A DNA stretch of 64,000 nucleotides, taken from Nemopilema nomurai. Taxonomy: Eukaryota > Cnidaria > Scyphozoa > Rhizostomeae > Rhizostomatidae. The notes under the pieces are model-generated. The model saw only the letters and a list, made by a program, of their open reading frames with translations. It was not told the DNA's origin and did not search any database. Each line of letters opens with the position of its first letter. The first letter of the stretch is position 1. Shown in pieces: positions 23,342-34,694 of this stretch. The translations under genes and the position numbers were made by a program. The stretch covers positions 2,034,095 to 2,098,094 of the forward strand of contig ML133432.1 of assembly GCA_003864495.1 (NCBI GenBank), read 5' to 3'.

Positions 23342-24818
23342 GTCGTTGCAATTTGAAGCGCAACTGAAAGCGTTAGATGTAAAGAACGAAGGAACTGAAT
23401 GGAGGGATTTGCTACTTTGCAGCACTGAAGCTAGTGCATTTGCCGATGGAGAAATATCGTACGCTGATTTGAAGCATGAACTTGAAACCAAATATTGCGG
23501 TGCCGAATATAAAAGAACTTTGGAGACCAAGCTTCGTTCACTTGTTTTTAAACCAGGCGTAAATATCGCAACATTTGCATTTGAAGTTAAATCGGTCGTA
23601 CAAGAACTGTATGGAATTTCGGACGGTAATGTGATCGATTCGATAGCACAAAACCACGTACTATCGCAGCTGGACTCTTTAATTCAGGAGCCAGCCAAAC
23701 TTTTGCAGTTAACGGGGAAATGTACACTAGAGAGCTTACTAGAGCTTATTAATTCGAAAGTTGCAGATAATACGTATAATATTGCAACGGCAAAAGCAAG
23801 TTTTGAGACGGCCACGACGAGTTATTCTAGCAATGATCGCGTTGATCGTTTGGAAAAGATGGTTGAGAAATTATGTTTTCGCATGGATGAGATGTCTAAG
23901 GCTGCGTTCACATTGCACAAGCATTTACTGGCGCCTTCTTTTGCGTCTAAGTTTCCGCCATACAAACCCCTTGCTGTGTTCACACTGGCCAATTTTCGAC
24001 AAGCGGAAATTCTTGCTCGCGCCAAAATTGAAAAAAGCGTTGTAATCGCGATTCTACATTAAAATGTTGGGAAGAAGTCGCAGATATAATGCAGTGACAA
24101 TGTAAAGTGGAATTTCACATGCGGGAAATCAATTTTCCAAATTAGTTATACTTTGCCGTGGAACTTTTCCTGACGAACTGTTAAAATTGTTTTGGCTTAC
24201 TTTTTACCCCGATTAGCTCGTTTTCGAAAAGCTCACTTTCCTCTAACATTTTCCCCACAGTATTGAGTAATGGTATTTCCCTGGCAGCTCCCGCGTTTTT
24301 TTCTCAAAGGGTTTACACCAAATCTGCGCTTTCCCAATATCATAATCTCTGATGCATATTCAAAAATGAGAGTTTTCTCTAAGTCCTAGACGATACACTT
24401 CCAAAAACATTGTTCAAATTGAATCAAATGCTGATCAAATGCTGATCAAATGCACGCATTTAAAAGCTTGAGCAGAAAATCGTTCGCAAAGATGCGTTAC
24501 CACTTACTGCGCTTGGACGCAATGTGAACGCAGCCTAAAGGTGCGGAAGGATTGAAAAAGGCGGAAGCATGCTCAAACTGTGGAGCAAACGGTCATGACA
24601 GGTCCCGCTGTTATAAGCTGAAAACATGCTACCAATGTGGTATGAAAGGACATATTTCCAAACATTGCAGAAAAAAACGTGAAAATAGCCATGCGCCCAA
24701 GAATGGCAGAGTCAGTTCATCGGCGGGTCGAGTGACAGAGGAAAATCAAATTAATGTTGAAAATGGTGTTGCATTAAAACCAGTCCCTCGAATAATGTTG
24801 AAACTGAACATAGGTTAA
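23342..24818 (+). pseudogene. Ty3-type gag, split by a MITE
   Basis: The first part (about 23342-23899) is a helical gag-like region of some 185 codons (for example LKHELETKYCGAEYKRTLE) with no introns. It is interrupted at 23900 by the 636-bp MITE, and the part after the MITE (24539-24818) carries two zinc knuckles of the form CX2CX4HX4C: CSNCGANGHDRSRC and CYQCGMKGHISKHC. The reading frame is compatible across the empty site. Gag would form the particle that packages element RNA. This copy cannot make an intact gag while the MITE is present, because the frame runs into stops inside it. Confidence 0.85.
23900..24535. mobile_element. Harbinger-like MITE (non-autonomous DNA transposon), nested in gag
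   Basis: The ends are perfect 17-bp inverted repeats, GGCTGCGTTCACATTGC at 23900 and its complement ending at 24535. They are flanked by the 3-bp direct repeat TAA (23897-23899 and 24536-24538), the TWA target duplication of PIF/Harbinger elements. There is no coding capacity inside. It inserted after the Ty3 element. Confidence 0.85.
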
Positions 24819-24824
24819 TCTGAT

Positions 24825-27800
24825 ATGGACATCTTATACGATCCCGGAAACATGTATACGATGATCACTCGCCGCGCATATGACGAATTGAAAATCAAGC
24901 CACCTTTGGTTCCCGTAAACCGTAGCGGAATAGGAATTTCTGGTGAAACTTTCCGTTTGGATGTTGTTGCGTACTTTAATATCAAAATTTTTACGTGAAG
25001 GTGGAACGTCATACATACTTGAATACCAGCCTATACTGGTGTCATCAGCTATTTCATCTAACGTTTTGGGCATGGATACCGAGTTTAATTTTAAAGGAGC
25101 TGTCAGAGATCATTTTAATAATTTAATTACATTTGTTCCCTCGTCTGGAGATCAAATTGTTATTAAGTATTGGAAAGAGAAGAAGGATACGAATACTGCG
25201 TATGTTCATGTTGCCAAGGCAACTATTATTCCTGCAGAATCTATCAAAATGGTACCATCAAAGATAATCGATTCAAGGAAGGATGTTTTAAAAGACGCCC
25301 CATGTGTATTTGAACAAATTAAAGAGAGTCGTGATGGCCTGGAACTTAGCGATGTGTTTCTGCAGAGCGCTTCAAAAGTTGTTGATTTACCAGTGTTAAA
25401 TGACAGTAGCGATGATATGTTGTTATCAAAAGGTGAAGTCCTAGGAGTTATCAACTCAGTTGAGCAAGCACAAGAAACAATATTCAGAAACAGTGCTCCA
25501 AATGCATTAGCTGTGCATGAGTCTACTTTATCAGAAGATGAACTCAGCTCTAAGTTTTCAACACTTAGACGAAGTAACTAGATCTACCGTAGTACGCATT
25601 GTAACAGATTACCAAAAAAATCTTACAAAGGTGCCTGTTGTCAGTCATGCTCATCATGAAATCTATCTCAAGGACAATGTACCATTTTCACAGGCAGCTC
25701 GACGTCTTCCATACAATCAGCGTAAAGAAATTCTATCACAAATTGACGAACTTCTTGAGAACGATATCATTGAACCGTCGACTTCTCCTTATAGTTCACC
25801 AATTGTAACAGTGAAAAAGAAGGATGGAAGCTATCGAATGCGCGTAGACTATCGTGCATTAAATGCAAAAACTGTTCCATTTACGTTTCCTATTCAAAGA
25901 ATTGATGAATTGTTTGATAAGCTTCATGGAGGCGCAGTTTTTAGCGCTCTTGACTTAAAGAACGGCTATCACCATATCCCTATTAAAGAAGAGGATCGTG
26001 CTAAAACAATTTTTGTTTACCAAATGCGAAGTACCAATGGAAGAGAATGCCATTTGGATTAGTTGGTGCTCCTTACAGCTTTGCTGCAACTATGACTGCC
26101 ATTTTGAAAGGTACGGAAGATTATGTTGCCTGTTATTTTGATGACATTCTGATTTTCAGCAATGACATTAAAAGTCATTTTGAGCATCTGACACATGTTT
26201 TGAATAAGCTTGCGTCAGCAGGTATGCAAAATTAATCAAAGGAAATGTGACTTTGGGAAGCAGGAAGTCGAATTTGTTGGTCATCGTTTGTCTAAACAAG
26301 GTGTGTCACCAGTTGAAAGGAAGCTCAAAGACATCATTGATTTTAAGGAACCCATCAGTACGGATCAACTGCGTTCCTTCTTAGGACTGGCAGGATTTTA
26401 CAAGCCACTTGATGCCCTCGGAGGATATTCCATGTATCTGGCGAAGGATTTGTTTGACAATGATGAATTTGCTGCAGCACAGCATGATGACGAAGAGATG
26501 CAATTGATTTTTCAGTATCTAGATGGTGGTGCTAAGTCCAATTTGAAAGATCTTCTACCTAGACATTTTAGGCCACATTTGCGCAAGTTATCTATCAATG
26601 ATAAAGGATTTCTTGTTTACAAGCATCATTCGAAGTCACTTGTTGTTTTACCAAAAATATTTTGATTGGAAGTTCTTACACTATGTCATTCTGAATGGTG
26701 CTCAGGAAATTTGCTGAATTCAAAACCCACAGACGAGTCTTAGAGAAATTTTGGTGGCCTGGGCTATTACAGGATGTCAAGGATTATATAAAGGAATGTA
26801 CAATCTGTTTGAAAATAAAGCCTCAAACCAAAAAGGTTGCCAAAATGGGGAAGAGGAACTTTCCGTGTAAGCCTTTGGATCGTATATCTATTGACTTTCT
26901 TGTTAATCTGCCAGTTTCAAGACAAGGTAATTCTATTTTACTTGTTGTGAATGACGTTTTTACGAAGTACATTCAACTTTATCCTTTGCGAGATCGAACA
27001 GCTGAGTCTGCTGCAAAGTGTCTGATTGACTATTCAATGCGATTTGGTATCCCTAAAGCTGTATTCTCTGGTCAAGATCCAGCCTTTGAAAGGAAAATGT
27101 TTCAATCGTTAATGCAAGGACTTGGAATTGATAAACGGAGAACAACAGCCTACAACCCAAGATCTAATGGCCTAACTGAACAATCTAATAGCATCGTGAA
27201 AACGTACTTAACAGCAGCGTTAGAACAAAATAAGCTTGTTTCCAATGTTTGGGATAAATGGTTACGAGAAGCTTGCTATGCATACAACATCAGCGTTCAT
27301 TCTACCACGGGATTCAGCCCTGCTGAACTTATGTTTGGTCGTCGTTTCAGAGTTCCTATCGATATTCTGTATGGTACCTTTGAGAACACAGTAAAATTTA
27401 AGCTTAAAATCATATAAAGATAATTTGAATTAAATGTACGATACTGCAAGAGAACACATGAATCAGCGACAAGCTTGTTATGCTGCATATCATGATAAGA
27501 ATGTTATTGATGATAAACTGTCTGTTGGTGATTTAGTATATGTTTATTTACCACGACTTGCGAGAGTTAAGCTGATTGCTAAATGGAATAGACCATTCAA
27601 GATCATTAAAGCTTCACATCCTGTCTACAGCATTGAACTTCCTTCGAATAAAGGTACATTGATTAAAACAGTTACGCGTGATAAATTGAAAAGAGCTCCT
27701 GGATCTGTCATGAACACTGCTGCTCTGCATGTACCTACAAATGATGCTACCAACTCTCAATCCTCTGATGAGATTTTGCTGAAAGCGACAGCGAGGAAGA

Positions 27801-27865
27801 GCTTGATGAACCACGTTATAACTTGCGTCCAAGAAGGAATGTTGTACGTTTCAATAAAGAACTAA
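24825..27865 (+). pseudogene. Ty3-type pol: protease, reverse transcriptase, RNase H remnant, integrase
   Basis: The protease signature reads DPG at 24840-24848 (LYDPGNMYTMI), where D-S/T-G is expected, so the catalytic turn is altered. RT follows in several frames (25517-26665) with LPYNQRKEI, DGSYRMRVDYRALN, SALDLKNGYHHIPI and the active-site YFDD at 26134-26145. After GLAGFY (about 26400) the sequence jumps to a region normally far downstream, so most of RNase H is deleted. Integrase (26695-27417) has CTICLKIK of the zinc-binding domain and the first Asp in SIDFLVNLP. The second Asp block reads SGQD (27067-27078), where SDQG is usual, so that Asp is probably lost. Glu remains in NGLTEQSN. 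A C-terminal integrase tail follows (27434-27865, VGDLVYVYLPRLARVK). At least five frame breaks occur. Confidence 0.87.
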
Positions 27866-27931
27866 TTTCGTTCGTTACAATGATTTCGTAACATTTTATG
27901 ATTAAAGACGCTCTTTTCAAGGGGGGAGGAG

Positions 27932-28052
27932 TGTTGTAATATAAGTTTTGAATGAATATCGTTGCTCTTTTGTTCCCAATTTTATTATGCTGTCCGTAGT
28001 CGATATTGGTTTTTAAGCACGCTTAGCTGCATCTTGTTGTGTTAGAGTAATT
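27932..28052 (+). repeat. 3' LTR (121 bp)
   Basis: Matches the 5' LTR end to end; directly preceded by the polypurine tract at 27919-27931. Confidence 0.85.
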
Positions 28053-28202
28053 GATTGATGGATTATTGTTTAGCTCAGTTGGAGTTGGGAGAGGCGTGCC
28101 TAGCTCGATATACTTTGATATGGTAACCCTAGCTGGAGATAATTTATTAATACTACCATATCAATCGCAACTTCTATTCTGTCAGGGAACAATTGAGCTG
28201 TA

Positions 28203-28390
28203 TACCATTACTACAATTAGTAAATTTTCTCCTTCAAGTGATGTTTCAGATGGGGATTTTAAAGGTAATCCACCATCCCCCCCCCCCCCCCCCATCCCAT
28301 AATACCATTACTACAATTGGTAAATCTTCCATTTCAAGTGATGTTTCAGATGGTGATTTTTTAGGTTTTCCACCATTATTGGATGTATAA
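28203..28390 (+). repeat. Imperfect ~72-bp direct repeat around a poly-C tract, possibly coding
   Basis: Copies at 28203-28276 and 28303-28374 are separated by a run of C (28277-28293). Each copy has a frame encoding the block SSDVSDGDF; the copies read TITTISKFSPSSDVSDGDF and TITTIGKSSISSDVSDGDF, but the poly-C run puts them out of frame with each other. The second copy ends GFPPLLDV and a stop. No splice sites or start were settled, so coding status is open. Confidence 0.5.
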
Positions 28391-29490
28391 GATATTACTC
28401 AAAAAAGTAGAATAAAAAGACTGATTTGCATAAAAGAAAAATGATGCTTGTCAAATGTTACATGAGAAAAACAGGAAGAGTTCCTCAGTTTTTACTTTGT
28501 CCCTGAATATTTCAAACTATTTCTACAAGAACGAGAAATGCTGCACCACCTGTGGAGCCTAGAGAAATTTTAAGTGCAAGGAAAGATATAACGCATGCGC
28601 AACAGTGAATGAGGCAGATTATGTCAAATTGCTTGTATTTCAAATGGTAATTATTGGTCTACGGCTTCGTTAAACAGTTTCATGTTGCGCCATTGCATAA
28701 ATAAATTAATGATTCTAATTATGAAATGAAGTCTTTGGAAGCATTCTAAGAATTATTCCGGAAAACGATGGATAGTAAAACGATGGACCGTAAATAATAC
28801 TTAGATATGAAGGCAGATAATTCGTAAATAGCGTAATAGAAACATTTTTACAAAAAAAAAATTATCTAAGTTGTAGTTGCAGAAAAGAAAATCACTAAAG
28901 CTTTTCTGGTGGAACGTGCTATAAGAACGTTAAAAACTAGGATAGTTAATTTTATAAACGAATCTGGGAATGTGAAATACATAACATATTTACAAACATT
29001 CATAAAATCTATAAAACGATAGTAAGCAGAGAATTGCAGCTAAATAGCTGACCTAATGGTATCGATGTAATTAATATGCAAATGTTATTTATGCAAAGAT
29101 TGGCATATTGAGACGAATTCAAGAGATAATTATAATTTAAAAGCAGCAAACGAAAGAAAAAATTAATTTCGTGGTGAACCAATAGCGCGAGTACTAATAA
29201 CGAATTTTCTTAAAGTTGTAGATCGTTTACATCCCCCTGGTCCCAGCCAAAAATATCGTCACTTTTGTATTTGCCCTCAATCATCTTTTTACAGATAAAG
29301 AAATTGATAACGCATCTAAAATCAGTTCTGGAGAATTAGATTTCCATTTTCGGGGTTTACAAACAATGGATAAACAAAACAAATTTAATCCTTCCTGGCA
29401 TCATTAAACCATAAATGAAGCAAATTTGGGTCGTAAAATTTGTTGGAGGTGTGTGAAAGATGCTCTCCTTATTTCTGATATATCAACAAG
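28391..29490. other. Intergenic sequence, no supported feature
   Basis: Strongly AT-rich with many stops in all frames and no recognised motif. Confidence 0.5.
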
Positions 29491-31310
29491 CAGAAGCGGA
29501 CTGGCCCAACGGAACACCGGGAAATTTCACCGTGTGCACTCTGCCCCAAGTTATATTTTTCAAAAACTTTAAAACTTTCGAAAGGCAGCTAATCTTTGCA
29601 CAGAACTATAATTGATTATAATCAACAATATACCTCCTGTCGAATTTTCTTTTGCAAAAAAGTTTAGCTTCACACTTAAGTTGAGCAACATTAAGTTTAA
29701 TTGCAAAATTTCCCAATCTTTGCCATTGGAAATTCTTTGAAGACAAAGTTTTAATCAGCAAATTCTGCAAGATTTTCTGCAAACTTTGAAAAAAACAAAT
29801 TTTGTTTTGATAATGGCTTTGAAAATAGCAAACATTTTAAACATACTTAAAGCTTTTCCGTCTGAAACTCCTCACAGTGTAAAACGTCAATATAATGGTC
29901 TTAAAGAACAAGATGGAAATTTGATCCAAAAATGGGTAATTATTCTCCATCTTGCTCTTTCAGACTTTTATTCAGACGTTTTATACTCCGAAGAGGCTCA
30001 GAAGTTGCCTTATTCAAAGCCGTTTTCAAATTTGGTAGCGCCAAAAAATTGTTTATATTTTGTTTAATTGACAGTAGAAGCTGTGGTAGCAGCCAGGAAG
30101 CCTACCCTCACTACAAAACTGGTTAGGTTGTAATTTTAGGGAATTCACTAGGCAACTAGCAGACTGTTTGCCAACTGACTAATGACTAATAATTTTGTGA
30201 ATCCAATGACTTATGACTAACCGTATTAGTTTTTTGACTTATGGCTAAAGCAAATTATTTCTAGTGCCTGATATCCAATGCCTGAAAGCTCGCACTTTGG
30301 AGAAATTAACTAAGCACTACCCCGTGCTCTTTCCAATCAGAATGGTTGTAGCTGGACAAAATAATCGATTTTTGATTCCGTAATGTGTGCATATTCCTTG
30401 TGTTGTCTCTCTTGAATAACAGCCCTTTTTCTTTGGGCTATCAACTATCCCTTGATAGTGAAAACTGCTCTAGGTATGATAGAGGATAATACATTCTAAA
30501 CATGTTGTCCGTGGCAAGCTATTTTATTTTGCAATTCAACCAACAACTCATAGGCATCCTGCTTTATGTACGTTAAAACCTGGAGTTTTGAACCAAAAAG
30601 AAATTATGACTAACTCAAGCCAAAACTCTTGACGAGACCACTTTTTAAAAAACTTTATACACAACTTTTTGAGGATGAGGATTGATGTCCTCATGTAAGA
30701 ACCTTCTTCAAGACTTGATGGAAAGTTAAACCGGCTGTTTTGAGTTCACAACTAGCTATTTTGTCAAATTTCTAAAGTTTTCGAGATCTAGTTTATTCAA
30801 AAATAGGGCAGAAAAGTTGCTTTCTTTGTAAAATATTGGAAGATAGTGTCTCGCTAGCTGCAAAATGGGCTTTGGGTTTTAGTCCAACTTTCAAAATATA
30901 TCATTTGATGTATGAGCGCAATCATTTGATACCAACAAATCTGTAGACGTTTCAAATACTGTCAATTTGACTGAGAATCTTCTTCATGCCATTTCCGGTT
31001 GTGGATTAAAAAACTTTGATTTTCGTCATGGGGCACGCTTCGACATTCTAAATAGGGTGTTTTCAACAAAATTTCCGGGTGCAAGCGCCGGAGCCCTCAT
31101 TTCGTTTCCCATCTAGTTCCCTCATTCTGTTGTCCATTGCAAAGGATTTTAAGGATGAATTATGACAATGTTTGCAACAAACTGATTTTCAGCTAAGGCA
31201 AAGTTTCCCTCGCCCGTTCTACAAGCCTCAAAGTTAAGCAACTCTAGCACCTATTGGCGCCCTTTTGCTTGCTTTTCCCGGTGGGTCAAATTGTAGCCAG
31301 TCCGCCACTG
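29491..31310. mobile_element. hAT-like non-autonomous DNA element
   Basis: The left end reads CAGAAGCGGACTGGCCC (29491) and the right end, complemented, CAGTGGCGGACTGGCTAC (from 31310 inward); both ends also share CACCGGGAAA about 30 bp inside. This is an imperfect inverted terminal repeat starting with CAG, as in hAT elements. No matching 8-bp target duplication remains, so the two ends could belong to two nested copies. The interior has no transposase-like frame. Confidence 0.5.
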
Positions 31311-34300
31311 CTATACAGCATATGCAGAAACTACTCAATGAAGCACTTGACTCACGAATAGCAAACGATCTATGCAATCTATGAATGGAACCGGCTTTTT
31401 TAGTTCTTGAGGCTTGCAGTTATAAAAACTTTCGCAACGTGTACGGACAGCGTGAAAGAAAATTATTCTAGTTTTTTGAAACTCGATCTCAATCACAGCC
31501 TCATTCGCGCGCGCATCCCGTGTTTGATTCTAAATGTGGGACTGGGTCAAAATTTAATACCAATCTGGCAAGTGTGGTCAGATTTTCATTTCGTATTACG
31601 GGATCTTCCTTTTTGTTGTAATGCACCAATTGAGTACAATCTGACAGGAAAATGCTGTCTTCACGTCAACCAATAAAGGCTCTGTCCAGAAATTTGATGA
31701 AGATGAAAGTGAGTTTTGGCTTTTAGAATTCACACCTAGCAGGCATTTTAAAAAAATAGAAAGATGGTTGAAATAGAGGAGGTCAACTATTCTGTTATTT
31801 ATTTGCGTTGTTTGTAAGTCAACTCCTAGAATGACACGTCTAATAATCTTATCATCAACCATAGTGGCAAACTCCCCACTTTCCAATGGAACATTCCATA
31901 TCAAATCAACGCACATAAAACTGGAACATCTCAAATTCAATGTGAGATGTGCTAAGATAACCACTCACATCCAACATTCATTTTGATATCCAGAGTTTGA
32001 GTTTATGCAAATGTTTTGACCAGGGGCGAAAATAATTGACTCAATTTTGGGGGCATAGAATATAGGAAATTCCAAGGGCTTCTTTAAACTGCAAATCTCT
32101 ACTGTACATAAGAAATTGATTTCTGGCAATAACCCTAGTTCCAACAGATTCCTAGTTCCTTTGATATCACCAGCATTATTCTCATAATAACCAGCCTTTT
32201 AAATCAAGATTACTGTGTTGCATGTTTCAAAGGGAGCAATCCTTGTTTTAATGTTCTATTGCTTCATTATTGTTTTATGGAATATTTTGTCGATTGTTGT
32301 TGATTAACTGGACAAGAAGAAGTTAAAAGAGTTTACAAAAAGAATCTTATTAGGGATTACAACTTTCACGAAAAAAAAAGAACTACAAATCTCTCAGGTG
32401 TGATCCAGCCTGTACTTACTTCTTCATCTGGTTTGAATTACATACTTTCTTCATAAACTCATGTTGACTCTGACATTCATCTGAATTCATCATAGAGTTC
32501 ATCTACAGTCTTCTGAAACTCTCAAATTATTGAAGTATTTTTAAAGGATCTTTCCTCTTTATTCAAATCATACATTTCTATCCTAAATGTAGAGATAGAA
32601 TTGAAACAGTGTAGGATAAAACTTTCTACAATTCCGTAACTGGTAATAGCTATTAATGGATTGGTTTGATCCTGTCTCCATAGTTTTATGTCTGGTTATA
32701 GACCTTCACATCTAGAGTCCAAAAAATTCCTAGAGACTTGTGTGACAAAGTCACATAAATATTTAGTTGTCTTCTAGAATCAGAGTTATTTTCCAAAGCT
32801 TATGATACAATAATAGAATCACCTTTAGCCATTCTATATCTTGGCAATGTTTTGTTTCAAAAAGACTTGCTTAACTTGTGTATCTGATGTGACTTTACCA
32901 TTCAGAGAAGATCTTTTCGGTGGGGCATTACAAAATTATCCATTACTTAAATTTTGTTGATTGCATAGAAATTCCATCATATAAAAGGAATTAACTAACA
33001 TAAATAAAACAAGAAAATTTTATATTTGCAAATAATGAGAGTTTATTCTTAAAATGGTAGAAGTGTCTGTCAATGCCATTTTAAAATAGTTTGGCTAGGT
33101 ACATTATCAGCAATTTTTAAAGAAAAAATCATGAATATAGTTAAGCAAGGTGTTTTACCATTTAAAAAGCAACTTTTCACATTCAAATTCCCAAAATATT
33201 TTTTTTCCATCAATATATGTCATTCTATGGAATGGCTGTTAAGTGTAAAATGGGTTGCAAGTTGGGTCTCACAAGTAAACTCTCACATTTTCTTACTGTA
33301 ATCAGATTTCCCAACCTTTTGGGGGGCATCACAACCCCCCACACCCTCTATTGTTTATGTGCCTGGTTTGGACAATACAAAACTAAAACCATTCTAAAGA
33401 CAAGCTGAGCTTGTTAGAAATACAAGAAACAATTCATATCATCTATAGCTTTTACTTATCACAACTATAATGCACTGCATAAACAAGTCATATCAAGCCT
33501 TATCAAACTATTCTCTGATTCAAGCAATTTTATCTTCACATTTGTCCAAAATGAATCATAGAATTGGAACCTTCGTGTTGAAATTATTCTGTGCCAAAAA
33601 TATCAAAGTGTTTTGGTCGTCAGGTACAGACAAATCTCAAGAAATATCTGCATGAGGACTACCATGTTTTCTTTTGATGTTAACATAATGCATAAAATCA
33701 ATTCTGGATGCTAATTCTAAGCAGAGATTTAACTTATTGCCTTTGAAAGTGTAGTGTCTAGAGATTATGTTTTTCTTTTGTTTTTTTAAGAATACAGCAG
33801 CTGTTTATAATACAAGTCAAATTATATTTATAATCATGGTGTAGTTTATGAAGCAAATTATGTCAGGGCTTCTTGTGTAATGCATGGTTTTATATATTTG
33901 TTTAATATTTTTCTAATTCTTCAGGAATCTAGTAACTTTTTCTAAATTTTTGCCCAATTGTATTTTTCCTTGCCAAGTGACGTGCTGTAATCAAAATGAG
34001 ATCAAGGGCACAATTTTTAGCTCCTGTGAGCAATTTTAAACAATGTCATGACCAAAAGTGCTGCACAATTTTTTTTCTTTTTTTCCATTTTCATTCATTA
34101 TCAATCAATGCTAAAAACAATTCATACAAACAACTCTACAACAAAGATCCAGCACAATACTAAGAGCTAAAAACTAAAAATACTAACAATTATTATACAT
34201 ACATGATTGAATTTAAGGTTGGCTGATTAAGGAGGAGCCTTCTAAGTAGGTGAACTAATTGAGAGAGAGAGCCAAGAACAAAAACAAGAACCAAACATTG

Positions 34301-34694
34301 TTTAAAAACAAAGACAATACATATTAACCAAGAGCCAGATGAACCTCAAAGAGATATTTGTTTGATTAAAGTTTAGTTTTGTGAATGTAAATCAAGGAAG
34401 TAACTTTTAAATTTTGAACGAAAAACCATGTAGAGCTAGCAATGTGTATGCACCCCTAATCTCCAATTTCTTATCTTCAAACAATACAGAAGTTTCTTTT
34501 TTGCATATCAAAGTGCAACTAAGCCTTTGGATAGTTTTATTAGCTTTTTATGAAATTTGATTGCTCCATGATTTGGTGATTCATTTATTATGTGATGCAA
34601 GTTTTAGTCAGGCATTCATTAGTCAGAAGTTACAAGATATTTTATCATGGGTGAAATTTTGAGCCAATGATCAATTTTTATAATTTCCTTTTAG
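31311..34694. other. Long non-coding stretch with one solo repeat end
   Basis: No exon could be supported. At 31893-31914 the sequence ATTCCATATCAAATCAACGCAC matches the inverted ends of the element in the TMEM64 intron, so it is a solo or decayed copy. The rest is AT-rich; it may contain introns of the gene whose exons start at 34695. Confidence 0.4.

Larger units (their letters stand above)
23185..28052 (+). mobile_element. Ty3/mdg4-type (gypsy) LTR retrotransposon, degenerate, with very short LTRs
   Basis: Two 121-bp direct repeats flank gag- and pol-like sequence. A polypurine tract (aaggggggaggag) sits directly before the 3' copy. The order is gag with two CCHC zinc knuckles, protease, reverse transcriptase, a shortened RNase H region, then integrase, which is Ty3-type. 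The LTRs differ at about six positions. Frameshifts, an internal deletion, changed catalytic residues and a nested MITE show the copy is dead. No clear target-site duplication or tRNA primer site was recognised. Such elements are endogenous retrotransposons, not infectious agents. Confidence 0.88.

Noticed and set aside
28067..28100. tRNA or tRNA-derived SINE head (tttagctcagttgg...gagaggcgtgcc)
   Set aside because: It resembles an A-box/D-arm, but no B-box, acceptor stem or anticodon arm follows.
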